64,000 bases of DNA from Trueperaceae bacterium (GTDB taxonomy: Bacteria > Deinococcota > Deinococci > Deinococcales > Trueperaceae): NCBI GenBank assembly GCA_020431825.1, contig JAGQHN010000009.1, forward strand, positions 1-64,000, read 5' to 3'. Under the pieces are notes generated by a model. It was given only the letters and a program-made list of their open reading frames with translations, was not told the origin of the DNA and made no database searches. A program made the translations under genes and the position numbers. Positions 1-8,871 of the stretch are shown here, piece after piece (position 1 is the first letter of the stretch; each line of letters begins with the position of its first letter).

Positions 1-2064
1 GTGCCCTCTTTTGCCCGCACCTATCGCTATTTGAGCCTCTTACTTGTAGGCTTACTGGGTTTATTATCGTCTGCTAGGGCGCAAGAACTTTGTCCTGAGG
101 CACTTGCCAAAGGTCTGTTAAGCACAGAAGGGGATTGGCTTTTTAGCGAAACGGAGTTACAGCATCAGTTCATTTTTGATACCTCACCTGACATTTTGCC
201 CTATGTCAAAGCGCTGGCAGAGGCATTTGGTGATAATGGCCTGAACCCTATGCTGGCGCTCTTACCCAGTCGTGGCATGGTCTACGGGGATGGGTTGTCA
301 GCCTATGAGGCTAGTGCTTCCAGAGACGCCTATCAAGCTTTTCGCAATACTTTGAACCGTCAGGGTTTTTTGACCCCTGATTTGCTTTATCTTTTTGAAG
401 CTGCCCGGCAGCAAGAACAGCAATTGTTTTTTAAAGCTGACACTCTGTGGTTACCAGAGGCTGCCAGACTAAGTGCTCAGGAACTAAGCAACGTTTTGGA
501 ACAGTACTCGAGCTACGCAGCGCTGGCTAAAACCAAGTTTGAAACTGCAGAAGACGGTAAGGAAAGCTATAAAGGACTGTTGTCGCGGCAAATCGAGCAG
601 GCCTGTGGTCAAACTCAGAAAGAGGAGTCTTTTAGCCGTTTTGTTACCCGAGCAGTAGAGGAGAAAACCATAGCCGAAGAGGCGACCTTTACGCAACAAA
701 AGCGTCCCGATATTATTCTTTTAAGCACTCAAACTCGAGACCAGCTCATGAATTTCTCTGGGTTTTTAGCGCAGTACAGCGGTTTGCAGGTTAATGCTAT
801 TAAGCGCTTCGAAGGTTCGATTCTGAGTCCGCTAGCAAGTTTTTTTAGCAGTGACGCGTATCAACTAGAAGGATACCGACCCTCTTTTGTCATCTGGACC
901 TTTGATATTAATCAGACCATACAAGAGGGCAACTATTTCAGTGCTGCTGAGCCTCTTAGCTATCGTCAGCTTATTCCAGCAGCTTACGGCCAGTGTGAGG
1001 CGCAAAGCATGCTTATGGCGGAAGGTCGTGAGGGCTATGTGCAGCTTTCAAACGAGGCTAACCTTGAGATTGCCGGGAGCAATTATTATCTGGTTGTAGC
1101 CAGTGATGCCATTGTTACTGGCCTAGAGGTCGTCATACATTATCAGAATGGTCAAAAAGAAGAGCTCGAGCTTTCACAAATGGCCTATGACTCGAGTCGC
1201 TATTTTTTAGAGTTTTCAGACTTTATAGACGGTAAAGTTGATAGAGTTGAGGTTCGTAGCAGCGAAGAGGCCGATTTAAAAGCTCATATTTGTAATAACG
1301 GTAAAACTCAGGCTCGGCAGTATGAACGAATTACTCAAGCTTTGCTCAAGGTAGATGCGCCTTTCGGAGTAGCTGAAAACGCTCGGTCAGCTCCTGCTGA
1401 AGCTGCCTTTCAAGAAGCGCCAGAGGCTGTTACTGTAGTTGTGACCCCGGCGGTGAGCGTGACTAAGCTAGAAGAACCTGGTGCAAAGGCTGAGCCAAGC
1501 AGCGCTGAGGCCACAGCTTTTTCGCCAGAGATCATTGAGTCAACTCAGACATGGGCCGTCATACCACCGCTGGGCGAAAGTCATACCTCTAGAGTTGGAC
1601 AAGCGGAGGTGCTGCCCGGTTTATCAGCGCCTCCGCCTGATAGCTTGCCGCCTGTAAACTTGAACGAAACCAATCTGATGCTTATAACTACGCCGCAAAT
1701 GCTGCCTCTAGAGGGTAAGGCAACGACTGAAAATAAGGATTTTCGTTGGGCCTTAGGGCCTAGTACCCGTATTAACTTTAACAGTGACAAGCTTCAGTCC
1801 CTCGAGGTTACTATGGACTTTTTTAACCCGATTGAGGGGCAAGGACTAGAGGTTAGCTTTAATGGCAGTACGGTGCAAAACCTGGGGCTACTCCACCAGG
1901 GTACCCATATGAAATTAAGCTTTTACGTCAAGGCTATTCCTGGACTTAACCATTTGACCCTAAACTACAAGGATTGGAATGGTAAAGAAACCATCTTTGC
2001 CCCCGATGATCTGCGCCCTATAGCTTTACTGTTTAGAGAACTCGAGCTTCGGGAACGACCATAG
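1..2064 (+). CDS. AlgX/AlgJ-like secreted SGNH-fold protein with degenerate active site
   Basis: A 687-aa exported protein. The GTG at the window edge is followed directly by a signal peptide (hydrophobic residues about 10-24, cleavage after ARAQ), so it is plausibly the real start, although no upstream sequence is visible. Residues about 80-160 follow the AlgX/AlgJ polysaccharide O-acetyltransferase pattern: LLPSRGMVY, FRNTL..GF.TPDLL, then ADTLWLPEAA at 146-155 where the family has D-x-H-W. Residues 238-300 match the family's GTSxS...NFxGFL...P..VIW block, but read LLSTQT. Thus Asp147 is kept while the expected His (Leu149) and the Ser motif seem lost. A Pro/Ala/Glu-rich linker (about 450-560) leads to a C-terminal beta-rich part, perhaps carbohydrate binding. 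Partner genes such as AlgI would lie upstream, outside the window. I infer a non-catalytic polysaccharide-binding or scaffold role. Confidence 0.6.
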   Translation: MPSFARTYRYLSLLLVGLLGLLSSARAQELCPEALAKGLLSTEGDWLFSETELQHQFIFDTSPDILPYVKALAEAFGDNGLNPMLALLPSRGMVYGDGLSAYEASASRDAYQAFRNTLNRQGFLTPDLLYLFEAARQQEQQLFFKADTLWLPEAARLSAQELSNVLEQYSSYAALAKTKFETAEDGKESYKGLLSRQIEQACGQTQKEESFSRFVTRAVEEKTIAEEATFTQQKRPDIILLSTQTRDQLMNFSGFLAQYSGLQVNAIKRFEGSILSPLASFFSSDAYQLEGYRPSFVIWTFDINQTIQEGNYFSAAEPLSYRQLIPAAYGQCEAQSMLMAEGREGYVQLSNEANLEIAGSNYYLVVASDAIVTGLEVVIHYQNGQKEELELSQMAYDSSRYFLEFSDFIDGKVDRVEVRSSEEADLKAHICNNGKTQARQYERITQALLKVDAPFGVAENARSAPAEAAFQEAPEAVTVVVTPAVSVTKLEEPGAKAEPSSAEATAFSPEIIESTQTWAVIPPLGESHTSRVGQAEVLPGLSAPPPDSLPPVNLNETNLMLITTPQMLPLEGKATTENKDFRWALGPSTRINFNSDKLQSLEVTMDFFNPIEGQGLEVSFNGSTVQNLGLLHQGTHMKLSFYVKAIPGLNHLTLNYKDWNGKETIFAPDDLRPIALLFRELELRERP

Positions 2065-2150
2065 ACGCTGATTCTTTTCAACCTTAAGCTGATACTCGCC
2101 TGACAAATCCTAAGTAGACTTGGGGCATATCTGCTTATGTCACTCACCCC

Positions 2151-2176
2151 GCCCGCCTCGAGCGGGCACTTTCTTT
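2151..2176 (+). terminator. Rho-independent terminator after the AlgX-like gene
   Basis: A perfect 6-bp GC stem (GCCCGC / GCGGGC) with the loop CTCGA is followed by ACTTTCTTT, 87 nt after the stop. CTCGAG spans the loop and the start of the right arm. The next gene is convergent, so the signal would act for the plus-strand gene. Confidence 0.7.
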
Positions 2177-2185
2177 ACATTTCCC

Positions 2186-2977
2186 CTAATCCTTTAGGGT
2201 ATTTGCAGTAAACGCCAGAAACTCTTGCCACGCCGCAGCAGGGGCGCCGCCTGCACGAATCTCTTCAATGCTTTTGACAAAAGCATGACCTTGATCAGGG
2301 TACAAACTTATCCGATGCTCTATCCCTGCCTGTTGCAAGGCAGCCTCAAAGGCTTTGACTTCATCTACGGGTATAGAGGCATCTGCTTCCCCAAAGATGC
2401 CCAGAACAGGACCGGGCAACGCCCTTAGTTGAGCAGCGTCAGTTACTAAACTTCCGTAAAAAATACCTGTGGCTCTCAGCTCAGGATTGGTCAGGCTGTA
2501 GTTAAGCGAGGCGCCGCCGCCATAACAGAAACCCATGACCATAATTCGCTCAGGGTCGACATTGGGTTGTTGACTAAGCCAGGCATAAACGGTGTCCAGA
2601 TCAGTATTTATTTGTTCGGTTTTATGGCTTAAAACCTGGGTAATGGCCGTTGGAACCCAGTTGGCACTTTGTCCTCTAAAGGTGTCCGGTGCCACCACGA
2701 CATAGCCTTCTTCAGCCAGAGCCTCTGCTTTGCCAATAAGACTCTCTTTTAAGCCCCAGAATTCATGAATCATGATGACGGCTGGTAATTTTTCACTCGA
2801 GTCCGGCATGACGACATAGGCTTTGACGGGTTGACTGGCTGAGATAACCGTGTTGGTCAGGGTATCCACGGTTTTTCGGTTAATAAACCAGTCCAGGGGA
2901 ATCGAGAGCGCAAGTGCAAGCACAAGAACCCCAATTATGCCAAGCAGCCATTTAAAAAAGGTTAATAAGCGTTTCAT
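2186..2977 (-). CDS. Membrane-anchored dienelactone hydrolase family protein
   Basis: A 263-aa alpha/beta hydrolase of the dienelactone hydrolase (DLH) family. An N-terminal hydrophobic segment (residues about 8-28) acts as an anchor or uncleaved signal. The family's catalytic triad is visible: Cys151 in GFCYGG, Asp199 in GEAD and His231 in DQGHAF. The HEFWGL motif near residue 71 is also typical. DLH enzymes hydrolyse lactones and esters; the substrate here cannot be read from sequence. The gene stands alone, convergent with the AlgX-like gene. There is no clear Shine-Dalgarno. A CATAAT box lies 5 nt before the ATG on the minus strand, which would fit leaderless transcription. Confidence 0.85.
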   Translation of the reverse strand: MKRLLTFFKWLLGIIGVLVLALALSIPLDWFINRKTVDTLTNTVISASQPVKAYVVMPDSSEKLPAVIMIHEFWGLKESLIGKAEALAEEGYVVVAPDTFRGQSANWVPTAITQVLSHKTEQINTDLDTVYAWLSQQPNVDPERIMVMGFCYGGGASLNYSLTNPELRATGIFYGSLVTDAAQLRALPGPVLGIFGEADASIPVDEVKAFEAALQQAGIEHRISLYPDQGHAFVKSIEEIRAGGAPAAAWQEFLAFTANTLKD

Positions 2978-3217
2978 AGGTGATTATGAGCGGTTTTGCG
3001 TTAGCATAGTAGAGCCTGCGTTGCATTTTTTTGGTATCTCCTGACAGATAGCAAGTCTAGCGTTGGCTTTAAAGTATCCGTCAGAATGACCCTTTTACTC
3101 GAGCTATTGCTTTTCATATCTGTTTGCCTTATACCACTACCTCATTTTTCAGAGGCTAAGCTCCTTGTTTAGTCTTTCCTTAGGCTTTGCTCGCCCAGTA
3201 AAAGGCGTTTTGTAAAA

Positions 3218-3244
3218 TAACGTTTTTTGCCTGCTAAAACGTTA
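3218..3244. promoter_or_regulatory. Inverted repeat just upstream of the 85-aa gene/proB
   Basis: Perfect 9-bp arms TAACGTTTT and AAAACGTTA are separated by 9 bases and end about 10 nt before the ATG at 3255. The right arm touches the proposed -10 box TAGGCT (3243-3248). It could be an operator or a hairpin; no regulator is known. Confidence 0.35.
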
Positions 3245-3248
3245 GGCT
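3243..3248 (+). promoter_or_regulatory. Candidate leaderless -10 box (TAGGCT) for the 85-aa gene
   Basis: TAGGCT is followed by 6 nt and then ATG at 3255, with no Shine-Dalgarno between. The spacing matches leaderless promoters described in Deinococcus. No clear -35 element was found. Confidence 0.35.
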
Positions 3249-3254
3249 TTAGCC

Positions 3255-3512
3255 ATGACTGAGGACTGGCTTAACTGGCAAGTTTTGGAGCAAAGTTTGC
3301 CTCTTGACGAATTACCAGCATTTCACCGTGCATTTTTGAACCATAACCGACCAGATGAAGAAAACTGGGATGAGGCTTTTTTACGGCGCATTCAGGGCAA
3401 AGTGCAGGCGACCTTAAAAGCGCTCGAGCGTAAAGGTCTGGCCAAAACAGAAAAGGGCATACTCTGGATTGCTCAAGCTGCCCTGCCAGAAGCGTATCGT
3501 CATGGCAAGTAG
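3255..3512 (+). CDS. Small hypothetical protein upstream of proB
   Basis: An 85-aa protein I do not recognise. It is acidic in its first half and basic in the second (residues about 45-62, with RRIQGKVQ and ALERKGLAK), which looks like a small helical or winged-helix fold. Its stop codon overlaps the proB start region (proB ATG at 3502), so translation of the two is probably coupled. No Shine-Dalgarno precedes it, and a TAGGCT box lies 6 nt before the ATG. It may be a regulator or accessory of the first proline-biosynthesis step, but nothing in the sequence proves this. Confidence 0.6.
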   Translation: MTEDWLNWQVLEQSLPLDELPAFHRAFLNHNRPDEENWDEAFLRRIQGKVQATLKALERKGLAKTEKGILWIAQAALPEAYRHGK

Positions 3513-4614
3513 CAGCGGGAACTGGCAGCGCATTGTTATAAAAGTTGGAACCAGCAGCCTGACCGATGAGTCAGGGCGTATTTTTCCGCCAAAAATGTGG
3601 GCGATTGCCAGAGGCGCACAGGTTCTGGGCCAAAGGAAAAAGGCTAAAGTGGTGCTGGTTTCGTCAGGGGCTGGCGCTGCCGGGCGAGAACGTCTGGGCT
3701 TAAAGTTGCCCCTTACCCTGCCCGATAAGCAGGCTGCTGCTGCAGTAGGGCAGACGCTACTCATGCTTGACTGGTCAAGGGCACTGGCACCTTTGCCGAT
3801 TGCACAGATTTTGCTTTCTGCCTCGGATATTCAGGACCGTGAGCGCTATGTCAATGCCAAGAATGCGCTCGAGGCCAGTTTGCAACTTGGGGCTATTCCT
3901 ATTATTAATGAAAATGACAGCGTTGCGACGGCTGAAATTAAAGTGGGTGATAACGATACCTTGTCGGCCTGGACAGCTTATCTTATAGGAGCAGATGCGC
4001 TTATCATCCTGACTGATGTGGACGGGCTTTATGACAGTGATCCGCGCAGCAACCCGGGTGCTAAACGCATTGACACAGTAAGCGACATTACCGAGATTGA
4101 GGCGGTTGCAGGGAGTGCAGGCTCGAGCCGCGGTACGGGTGGTATGGTGACCAAACTCAGAGCAGCTCGTATTGCGACTGAAGCGGGCATTGAAACTCTG
4201 GTGATTGGTGGCGGGGGAGCAGGTTTAGAAGCCCTTGCTGAAGGGGATCTCTGGGGCACTCGGTTTTTAGCCAAGGCACACACCCCGGCACGCAAAGCCT
4301 GGTTAACGCAGCAAGCAAGCAAAGGCAGTATTGCTATAGATGCAGGCGCCTTTAAGGCGTTAAAGACCGGGCGTAGTCTTTTGCCCAAAGGGATTGTTGA
4401 GATTGAAAAAAGCTTTGACTTTGGCGATGCTATAGCCGTTACCTTTGAAAGGCGGCTGGTCGCACAGGGTTTAAGCAATTATGGAAGTGAGTCACTCCGC
4501 CGCATTATGGGTAAACATACCGGAGAAATCAGTAAGATTTTGGGCTATAAAGACTATGATGAAGTGATTCACCGAGATAATCTGGTTGTGCTGGAAGGCA
4601 AGAAAAGTTCTTAA
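3502..4614 (+). CDS. proB: Glutamate 5-kinase (ProB) with PUA domain
   Basis: Phosphorylates L-glutamate with ATP to glutamate 5-phosphate, the first step of proline synthesis, in the cytoplasm. The 370-aa length matches the two-domain enzyme. The amino-acid kinase domain shows VIKVGTSSLT, VSSGAGAAGRE, NENDSVAT, GDNDTLSA and LTDVDGLYDSDPR. The C-terminal PUA domain begins near KGSIAIDAGA and ends with GLSNYGSESLRRIMG. I chose the ATG at 3502 because the protein then starts a few residues before the conserved VIKVG strand. A longer in-frame start at 3469 would add 11 residues of no family pattern. The ATG overlaps the end of the 85-aa gene. proA is not adjacent. Confidence 0.95.
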   Translation: MASSSGNWQRIVIKVGTSSLTDESGRIFPPKMWAIARGAQVLGQRKKAKVVLVSSGAGAAGRERLGLKLPLTLPDKQAAAAVGQTLLMLDWSRALAPLPIAQILLSASDIQDRERYVNAKNALEASLQLGAIPIINENDSVATAEIKVGDNDTLSAWTAYLIGADALIILTDVDGLYDSDPRSNPGAKRIDTVSDITEIEAVAGSAGSSRGTGGMVTKLRAARIATEAGIETLVIGGGGAGLEALAEGDLWGTRFLAKAHTPARKAWLTQQASKGSIAIDAGAFKALKTGRSLLPKGIVEIEKSFDFGDAIAVTFERRLVAQGLSNYGSESLRRIMGKHTGEISKILGYKDYDEVIHRDNLVVLEGKKSS

Positions 4615-4665
4615 CTGCCATAAGTACAATCCTAAAACTTCATCTAATCTTTGAGCCAGATTCGC

Positions 4666-4671
4666 TAAACT
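4666..4671 (+). promoter_or_regulatory. Candidate leaderless -10 box (TAAACT)
   Basis: TAAACT plus exactly 6 nt precedes the ATG at 4678, and no Shine-Dalgarno is present in the 63-bp gap after proB. Confidence 0.35.
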
Positions 4672-4677
4672 AGTAAA

Positions 4678-6090
4678 ATGGTAGAGCAGGCAATACTTTT
4701 AACTGACTATGAAGAGGCGTATCGATGTTTTCATGAGGCGCACGCCGAAGAACAGACCTTTGGAGCCCTGAGAGATAAAGAGTACGCCCGACTTGATGCG
4801 GGTGGGCATATTTATCTTGACTATACCGGAGGCGGGCTGTACGCGCAAACGCAGCTGGATGAACACTTTGCCCTGTTAAAGAACGGGGTTTTGGGCAACC
4901 CTCACTCGATTAACCCAAGCTCGAGCGAGGCGACTCGGCTGGTTGAACAGTGCCGCAACGATATTCTTAGTTACTTTAATACCTCGAGCAAAGACTATGT
5001 GGTCATCTTTACTCAAAATGCCAGTGGGGCACTCAAGCTGGTTGCTGAGTCTTATCCCTTTTGTCCAGAAGGACGCTATTTACTTAGTTTTGACAATCAT
5101 AATTCTGTTCTTGGTATCCGTGAATATGCTCGGACCAAAGGGGCCAGACTGGATTATGTGCCCCTTGATTTGCCGGACCTAAATTTGAATGAAGCTGAGC
5201 TTGACCGCCTGCTGGCGCAAGAATCAAGGGGTGGGTTTAAGCTTTTTGCCTACCCGGCGCAGAGTAATTTCTCGGGAGTCAAGCACTCACTTGATTACAT
5301 AGCCAGAGCGCAAGCCCAAGGCTGGGATGTCTTTTTGGATGCGGCCGCCTTTGTACCGACCAACCGGCTTGATCTATCAAAGTATCAGCCAGATTTTGTT
5401 GGGGTTTCGTTTTATAAGATGTTTGGCTACCCAACAGGCATAGGTTGCCTATTGGCACGCCGCGATAGCTTGAAAAAACTCAAACGCCCCTGGTTTGCTG
5501 GTGGCACCATTACCCTGGCAAGTGTTATGGGGCAGCGGCACTGGCTAGCCGAAGGCTCTGAAGGCTTTGAAGACGGAACCGTCAACTATCTTATGATTCC
5601 AGCAGTCAGCATAGGGCTAAAGCATTTACAAAGTATAGGTATTGAGACAATCAGTGCCCATGTGGGCCGTTTGGGGGCATGGCTTTTAGGAGAACTCGAG
5701 TCTCTCAAACATAGCAACGGTCATCCGCTTATTCGTCTTTATGGACCTGCTGATATGGCCAAGCGAGGGGCTACCTTTGCCATGAATTTTTATCAGGCAG
5801 ATGACACTCAAATTGACCACCGCGTCATTGAACTCGAGGCCAGTAAGCTGGGTATTTCTTTGCGGACAGGCTGCTTTTGTAACCCCGGTAGTGGCGAAAG
5901 TGCCTTTGGCTTTGATCAAGTCGAAATAGATACGTGTTTCGCTCAGCCAAAACCGCGGCTAACCATCGAGGATTTGCGCGTTTGTATAGATGGTAAAAGT
6001 TCAGGCGCTGTGCGTGTATCTCTGGGCATTGCCAGCCATTTTAAAGATGTCTACGCCTTTGCCCAGTTTGCTAAACAGTTTCTCAGTTAG
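4678..6090 (+). CDS. Class V aminotransferase, MoCo-sulfurase/cysteine-desulfurase-like
   Basis: A 470-aa PLP-dependent enzyme of the class V aminotransferase fold, closest in motif to the N-terminal domain of molybdenum cofactor sulfurases. The sequence shows YLDYTGGGLY (about 46-55), GNPHSINPSS (73-82), the PLP lysine in SFYKMFGYPTG (Lys247) and the sulfurase-type cysteine motif RTGCFCNPG (Cys399, Cys401). The MOSC domain of full-length eukaryotic sulfurases is absent. Such bacterial stand-alone proteins may deliver sulfur from cysteine to a cofactor; the acceptor is unknown here and no molybdenum genes are nearby. No Shine-Dalgarno; a TAAACT box 6 nt before the ATG suggests a leaderless message. 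Confidence 0.8.
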   Translation: MVEQAILLTDYEEAYRCFHEAHAEEQTFGALRDKEYARLDAGGHIYLDYTGGGLYAQTQLDEHFALLKNGVLGNPHSINPSSSEATRLVEQCRNDILSYFNTSSKDYVVIFTQNASGALKLVAESYPFCPEGRYLLSFDNHNSVLGIREYARTKGARLDYVPLDLPDLNLNEAELDRLLAQESRGGFKLFAYPAQSNFSGVKHSLDYIARAQAQGWDVFLDAAAFVPTNRLDLSKYQPDFVGVSFYKMFGYPTGIGCLLARRDSLKKLKRPWFAGGTITLASVMGQRHWLAEGSEGFEDGTVNYLMIPAVSIGLKHLQSIGIETISAHVGRLGAWLLGELESLKHSNGHPLIRLYGPADMAKRGATFAMNFYQADDTQIDHRVIELEASKLGISLRTGCFCNPGSGESAFGFDQVEIDTCFAQPKPRLTIEDLRVCIDGKSSGAVRVSLGIASHFKDVYAFAQFAKQFLS

Positions 6091-6120
6091 GCTAGTGTAA
6101 GGGTTAACCGCGTGTGAGGT

Positions 6121-7632
6121 TTAAGCCAGTGCTGGTCTGGTGATGGTGTCAAAAACATTAATATGTTCTATAACATCCTGCTCGGCCTGTTCTTCAGCCA
6201 GAGCTTGACTAAGCTCTTTCCAGGCTTCAACCACCGTAGGGCAAAATTGACTGCCTGCCTGTTCAATAATCAGGGTGCTGGCTTTCTCATGGCTCCAGGG
6301 CTGGCGGTAAGCTCTTTCAGAAGTAAGCGCGTCATACACATCGATTACTGAGGTAATACGAGCCAGCAAGGGGATGTCCTCAGCTGCTAAGCCATCAGGG
6401 TAACCTGCACCGTCCCAGCGCTCATGGTGATGGCGTATCACCGCGAGTTCTTCAGGCATAAAGCCTGCAAACTTGGCGAGTTGCCAGCCGTGTAACGGGT
6501 GAAGCTCTATCGTTTTTCGCTCATTATCATCGAGGCGACCGGGCTTGTTTAAGATGTCAACAGGTACATTCAGCTTGCCAATATCATGAATAATGCCACC
6601 TTGTGCCAGCGCTCTCAGTTGCTCTGGTTTTAGACCCATCGTCTGGCCCAGTTGAACTGCCAGTTTGGCAACCCGGTAGTTGTGGCCCGCGGTATAAGAG
6701 TCGTGGGCTTCGGTTTCGGTAATCATGCGGCGTAAGTCAGGAGAAATAACAGACTCGAGCCGGTCGACCGGGTTAGCGCTCCAGAGACCAGGGAGCACCG
6801 TTGCCAGCGAGTGACCCAGAAAGTACTGCTTGGCTAAACCATAAACCATCATGATGCAGGCAAAGAGTATGAGCAGGTGGTAAATCCACCAGGAAGACAT
6901 CCAGGTTTTACCTGTTACCATAATGAACTGGGCTACGGTTAGCCAGCCAGCGCAGTAAACCATAGCCAGTTGCAAGGGAGCTCTGGTAAAGAGGTAAGAA
7001 TTCCAGTAGCGTCTGGCGGTTGCCAGACAAAGGCTCATGCCAATCCAGGCAAGGATATATTTTAAGGGGTCAGAACTTACCGGAAGGGCATCAGCAATTT
7101 GTGGGAACATAAAAAGCACGCCACCAAAGGTGAGGAGCAAGCCAACCCAGCCAGGTATAAGGTAAGGATTGAGTTTGTGTAGCTGCTTAATAAGGCTGGC
7201 GTCACCAGGAAAACTGGAAAGCAGTAGCCAAAATGAGGTGGTAAAGAGACTTAAATTTGCTGCAATTTTGATAATGCTATTGGCAGGTAAAATAAAACCA
7301 GGGGTTGCTAGACCGTGCATGCTGAAGATCATCGCCAAAGATATAAAAGCCAGAGACACCAGTTGCACCTGAATATTGCGTAGTCTTGTTCCTACCCAGC
7401 CAACACTGATGGCAATAATGCTGGCCCAAACGGCTGCCAAACTAACAATATAAAAATGGCCATGAATATGTTTATGGCTTAAATCAAATTGGGGAAAAAA
7501 AATGAGGCTTAGATAAAGGATGAGAGGAAAAAGAACAAAAAAGGCAATGGGTTTTGCTGAAACCTTATCTTGCTTTTGCTCGAGTCCACTACTGTTGTTA
7601 GGAAAAGTAATCATAGGCATCCGTATTTTCAT
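6121..7632 (-). CDS. Membrane HD-GYP c-di-GMP phosphodiesterase
   Basis: A 503-aa protein. Residues about 28-275 hold roughly eight membrane helices forming an unclassified integral-membrane sensor. Residues 300-490 are an HD-GYP domain with the HDIGK motif (His349-Asp350) and the intact HHHERWDGAGYP motif (401-412), so c-di-GMP hydrolysis is likely. The region AHDSYTAGHNYRVA (309-322) is also typical of the family. Start choice is uncertain: ATGs at 7632, 7620 and 7614 are all possible and none has a strong Shine-Dalgarno. It converges with the aminotransferase gene 30 bp away. A degenerate GGDEF protein lies 1.2 kb upstream, so both may belong to the same second-messenger circuit. Confidence 0.85.
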   Translation of the reverse strand: MKIRMPMITFPNNSSGLEQKQDKVSAKPIAFFVLFPLILYLSLIFFPQFDLSHKHIHGHFYIVSLAAVWASIIAISVGWVGTRLRNIQVQLVSLAFISLAMIFSMHGLATPGFILPANSIIKIAANLSLFTTSFWLLLSSFPGDASLIKQLHKLNPYLIPGWVGLLLTFGGVLFMFPQIADALPVSSDPLKYILAWIGMSLCLATARRYWNSYLFTRAPLQLAMVYCAGWLTVAQFIMVTGKTWMSSWWIYHLLILFACIMMVYGLAKQYFLGHSLATVLPGLWSANPVDRLESVISPDLRRMITETEAHDSYTAGHNYRVAKLAVQLGQTMGLKPEQLRALAQGGIIHDIGKLNVPVDILNKPGRLDDNERKTIELHPLHGWQLAKFAGFMPEELAVIRHHHERWDGAGYPDGLAAEDIPLLARITSVIDVYDALTSERAYRQPWSHEKASTLIIEQAGSQFCPTVVEAWKELSQALAEEQAEQDVIEHINVFDTITRPALA

Positions 7633-7905
7633 TAGGCTGCTTAAGAAAGTGTCTGAGATGAGGGCAGCAAAGATTATTAAACCCAGTTTAATGAAAAGGC
7701 TCTTACAAGACTCTTAATCTTGCTTTGAAAAATCAAGCATAGAGGTTTTTTCGTTGAAAAGGGCTGTTAACCTTTCATTAGGTTTTTACCTATGTCAGGT
7801 TTAAAATCGTCGAATAAGAAGTTCTATGGCTGCTAAGAGGTGAAGCGGAAGTATTTTGATTCAGTTACTAACATCAGCCCAGCAATCCGTATAACATAAG
7901 GCACC

Positions 7906-8871
7906 ATGACGAATATTCTTATTACCAGAAGGGTTCCGCAGGTTGGCGTTAGATTACTTAAAGAAGCCGGGTTTGAACCCGATATCATTGAAACAGATTT
8001 GCCAATTGCTCGAGACGAATTATTAAAGCGCGTATCAGCCAAAAGCTATCAGGCCATTTTAACCACCATGTCAGAAAAAGTAGATGATGAATTTCTAGAC
8101 GTAGCGGGTAAAGACCTCAAAATTGTGGCTAATTTTGCGGTGGGCTACAACAATATCGATGTTGAGGCCTGTAAGTCCAGAGGGGTCAGGGTCAGTAACA
8201 CGCCTGGCGTGCTGTCGGAAGCAACTGCTGATCAGGCTTTTGCCCTTTTACTGGCGGCCGCGCGTAGAGTGGTAGAAGGACATAAGTTGGTCGAGTCGGG
8301 TACCTGGGAAGGCTGGACACCTACGCAGCTCCTAGGACGTGATCTGAGTGGGCAGACTTTAGGGATTATTGGGATGGGGCGTATCGGGCAGGAGATGGCT
8401 AAGCGTTCCAGAGGCTTTGATATGCGGCTCATTTACCACAACCGTTCGAGAGATGAGGAGGCCGAAAAGAATCTGGGAGCGGTCTACAAATCGCTGGATG
8501 AGCTTTTGGCCGAGAGTGATTTTATTTCGGTTCATACGCCTCTGAATGCTGAAACCGAGCATCTGCTTTGCTATGAGCAGTTTAAGAAAATGAAAAAGAC
8601 GGCTATTATTATTAATACAGCAAGAGGGCCCATTATTCATGAAAAGGCGCTGGTCAAAGCCCTGCAAGAAAAATGGATTTGGGCAGCAGGACTGGATGTT
8701 TTTGAGTTTGAGCCAAAGGTAACTGAGGAACTATTAACGATGCCCAATGTGGTTTTGGCGCCTCATCTTGGTTCGGCTACCGAGGGTACGCGTGACGCTA
8801 TGATTAGCTTGGCAGCAACCGCCATTATTAAAGTTTTAAAAGGGGAAACGCCGTCAAACCTAGTTGCTTGA
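7906..8871 (+). CDS. D-2-hydroxyacid dehydrogenase, glyoxylate/hydroxypyruvate reductase-like
   Basis: A 321-aa cytosolic NAD(P)-dependent reductase of the D-isomer-specific 2-hydroxyacid dehydrogenase family. Visible signatures are NFAVGYNNIDV (substrate-domain hinge), GIIGMGRIGQEMAKR (Rossmann GxGxxG), NTARGP with the substrate-binding Arg, FEFEP with the catalytic-dyad Glu, and APHLGSAT with the catalytic His. The GxNNID and PHLGSAT patterns are those of glyoxylate reductases. It would convert glyoxylate to glycolate or hydroxypyruvate to glycerate; the exact substrate is unproven. AAGG upstream of ATG may serve as ribosome binding site. Its last 12 bp overlap the convergent GGDEF gene. 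Confidence 0.9.
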   Translation: MTNILITRRVPQVGVRLLKEAGFEPDIIETDLPIARDELLKRVSAKSYQAILTTMSEKVDDEFLDVAGKDLKIVANFAVGYNNIDVEACKSRGVRVSNTPGVLSEATADQAFALLLAAARRVVEGHKLVESGTWEGWTPTQLLGRDLSGQTLGIIGMGRIGQEMAKRSRGFDMRLIYHNRSRDEEAEKNLGAVYKSLDELLAESDFISVHTPLNAETEHLLCYEQFKKMKKTAIIINTARGPIIHEKALVKALQEKWIWAAGLDVFEFEPKVTEELLTMPNVVLAPHLGSATEGTRDAMISLAATAIIKVLKGETPSNLVA

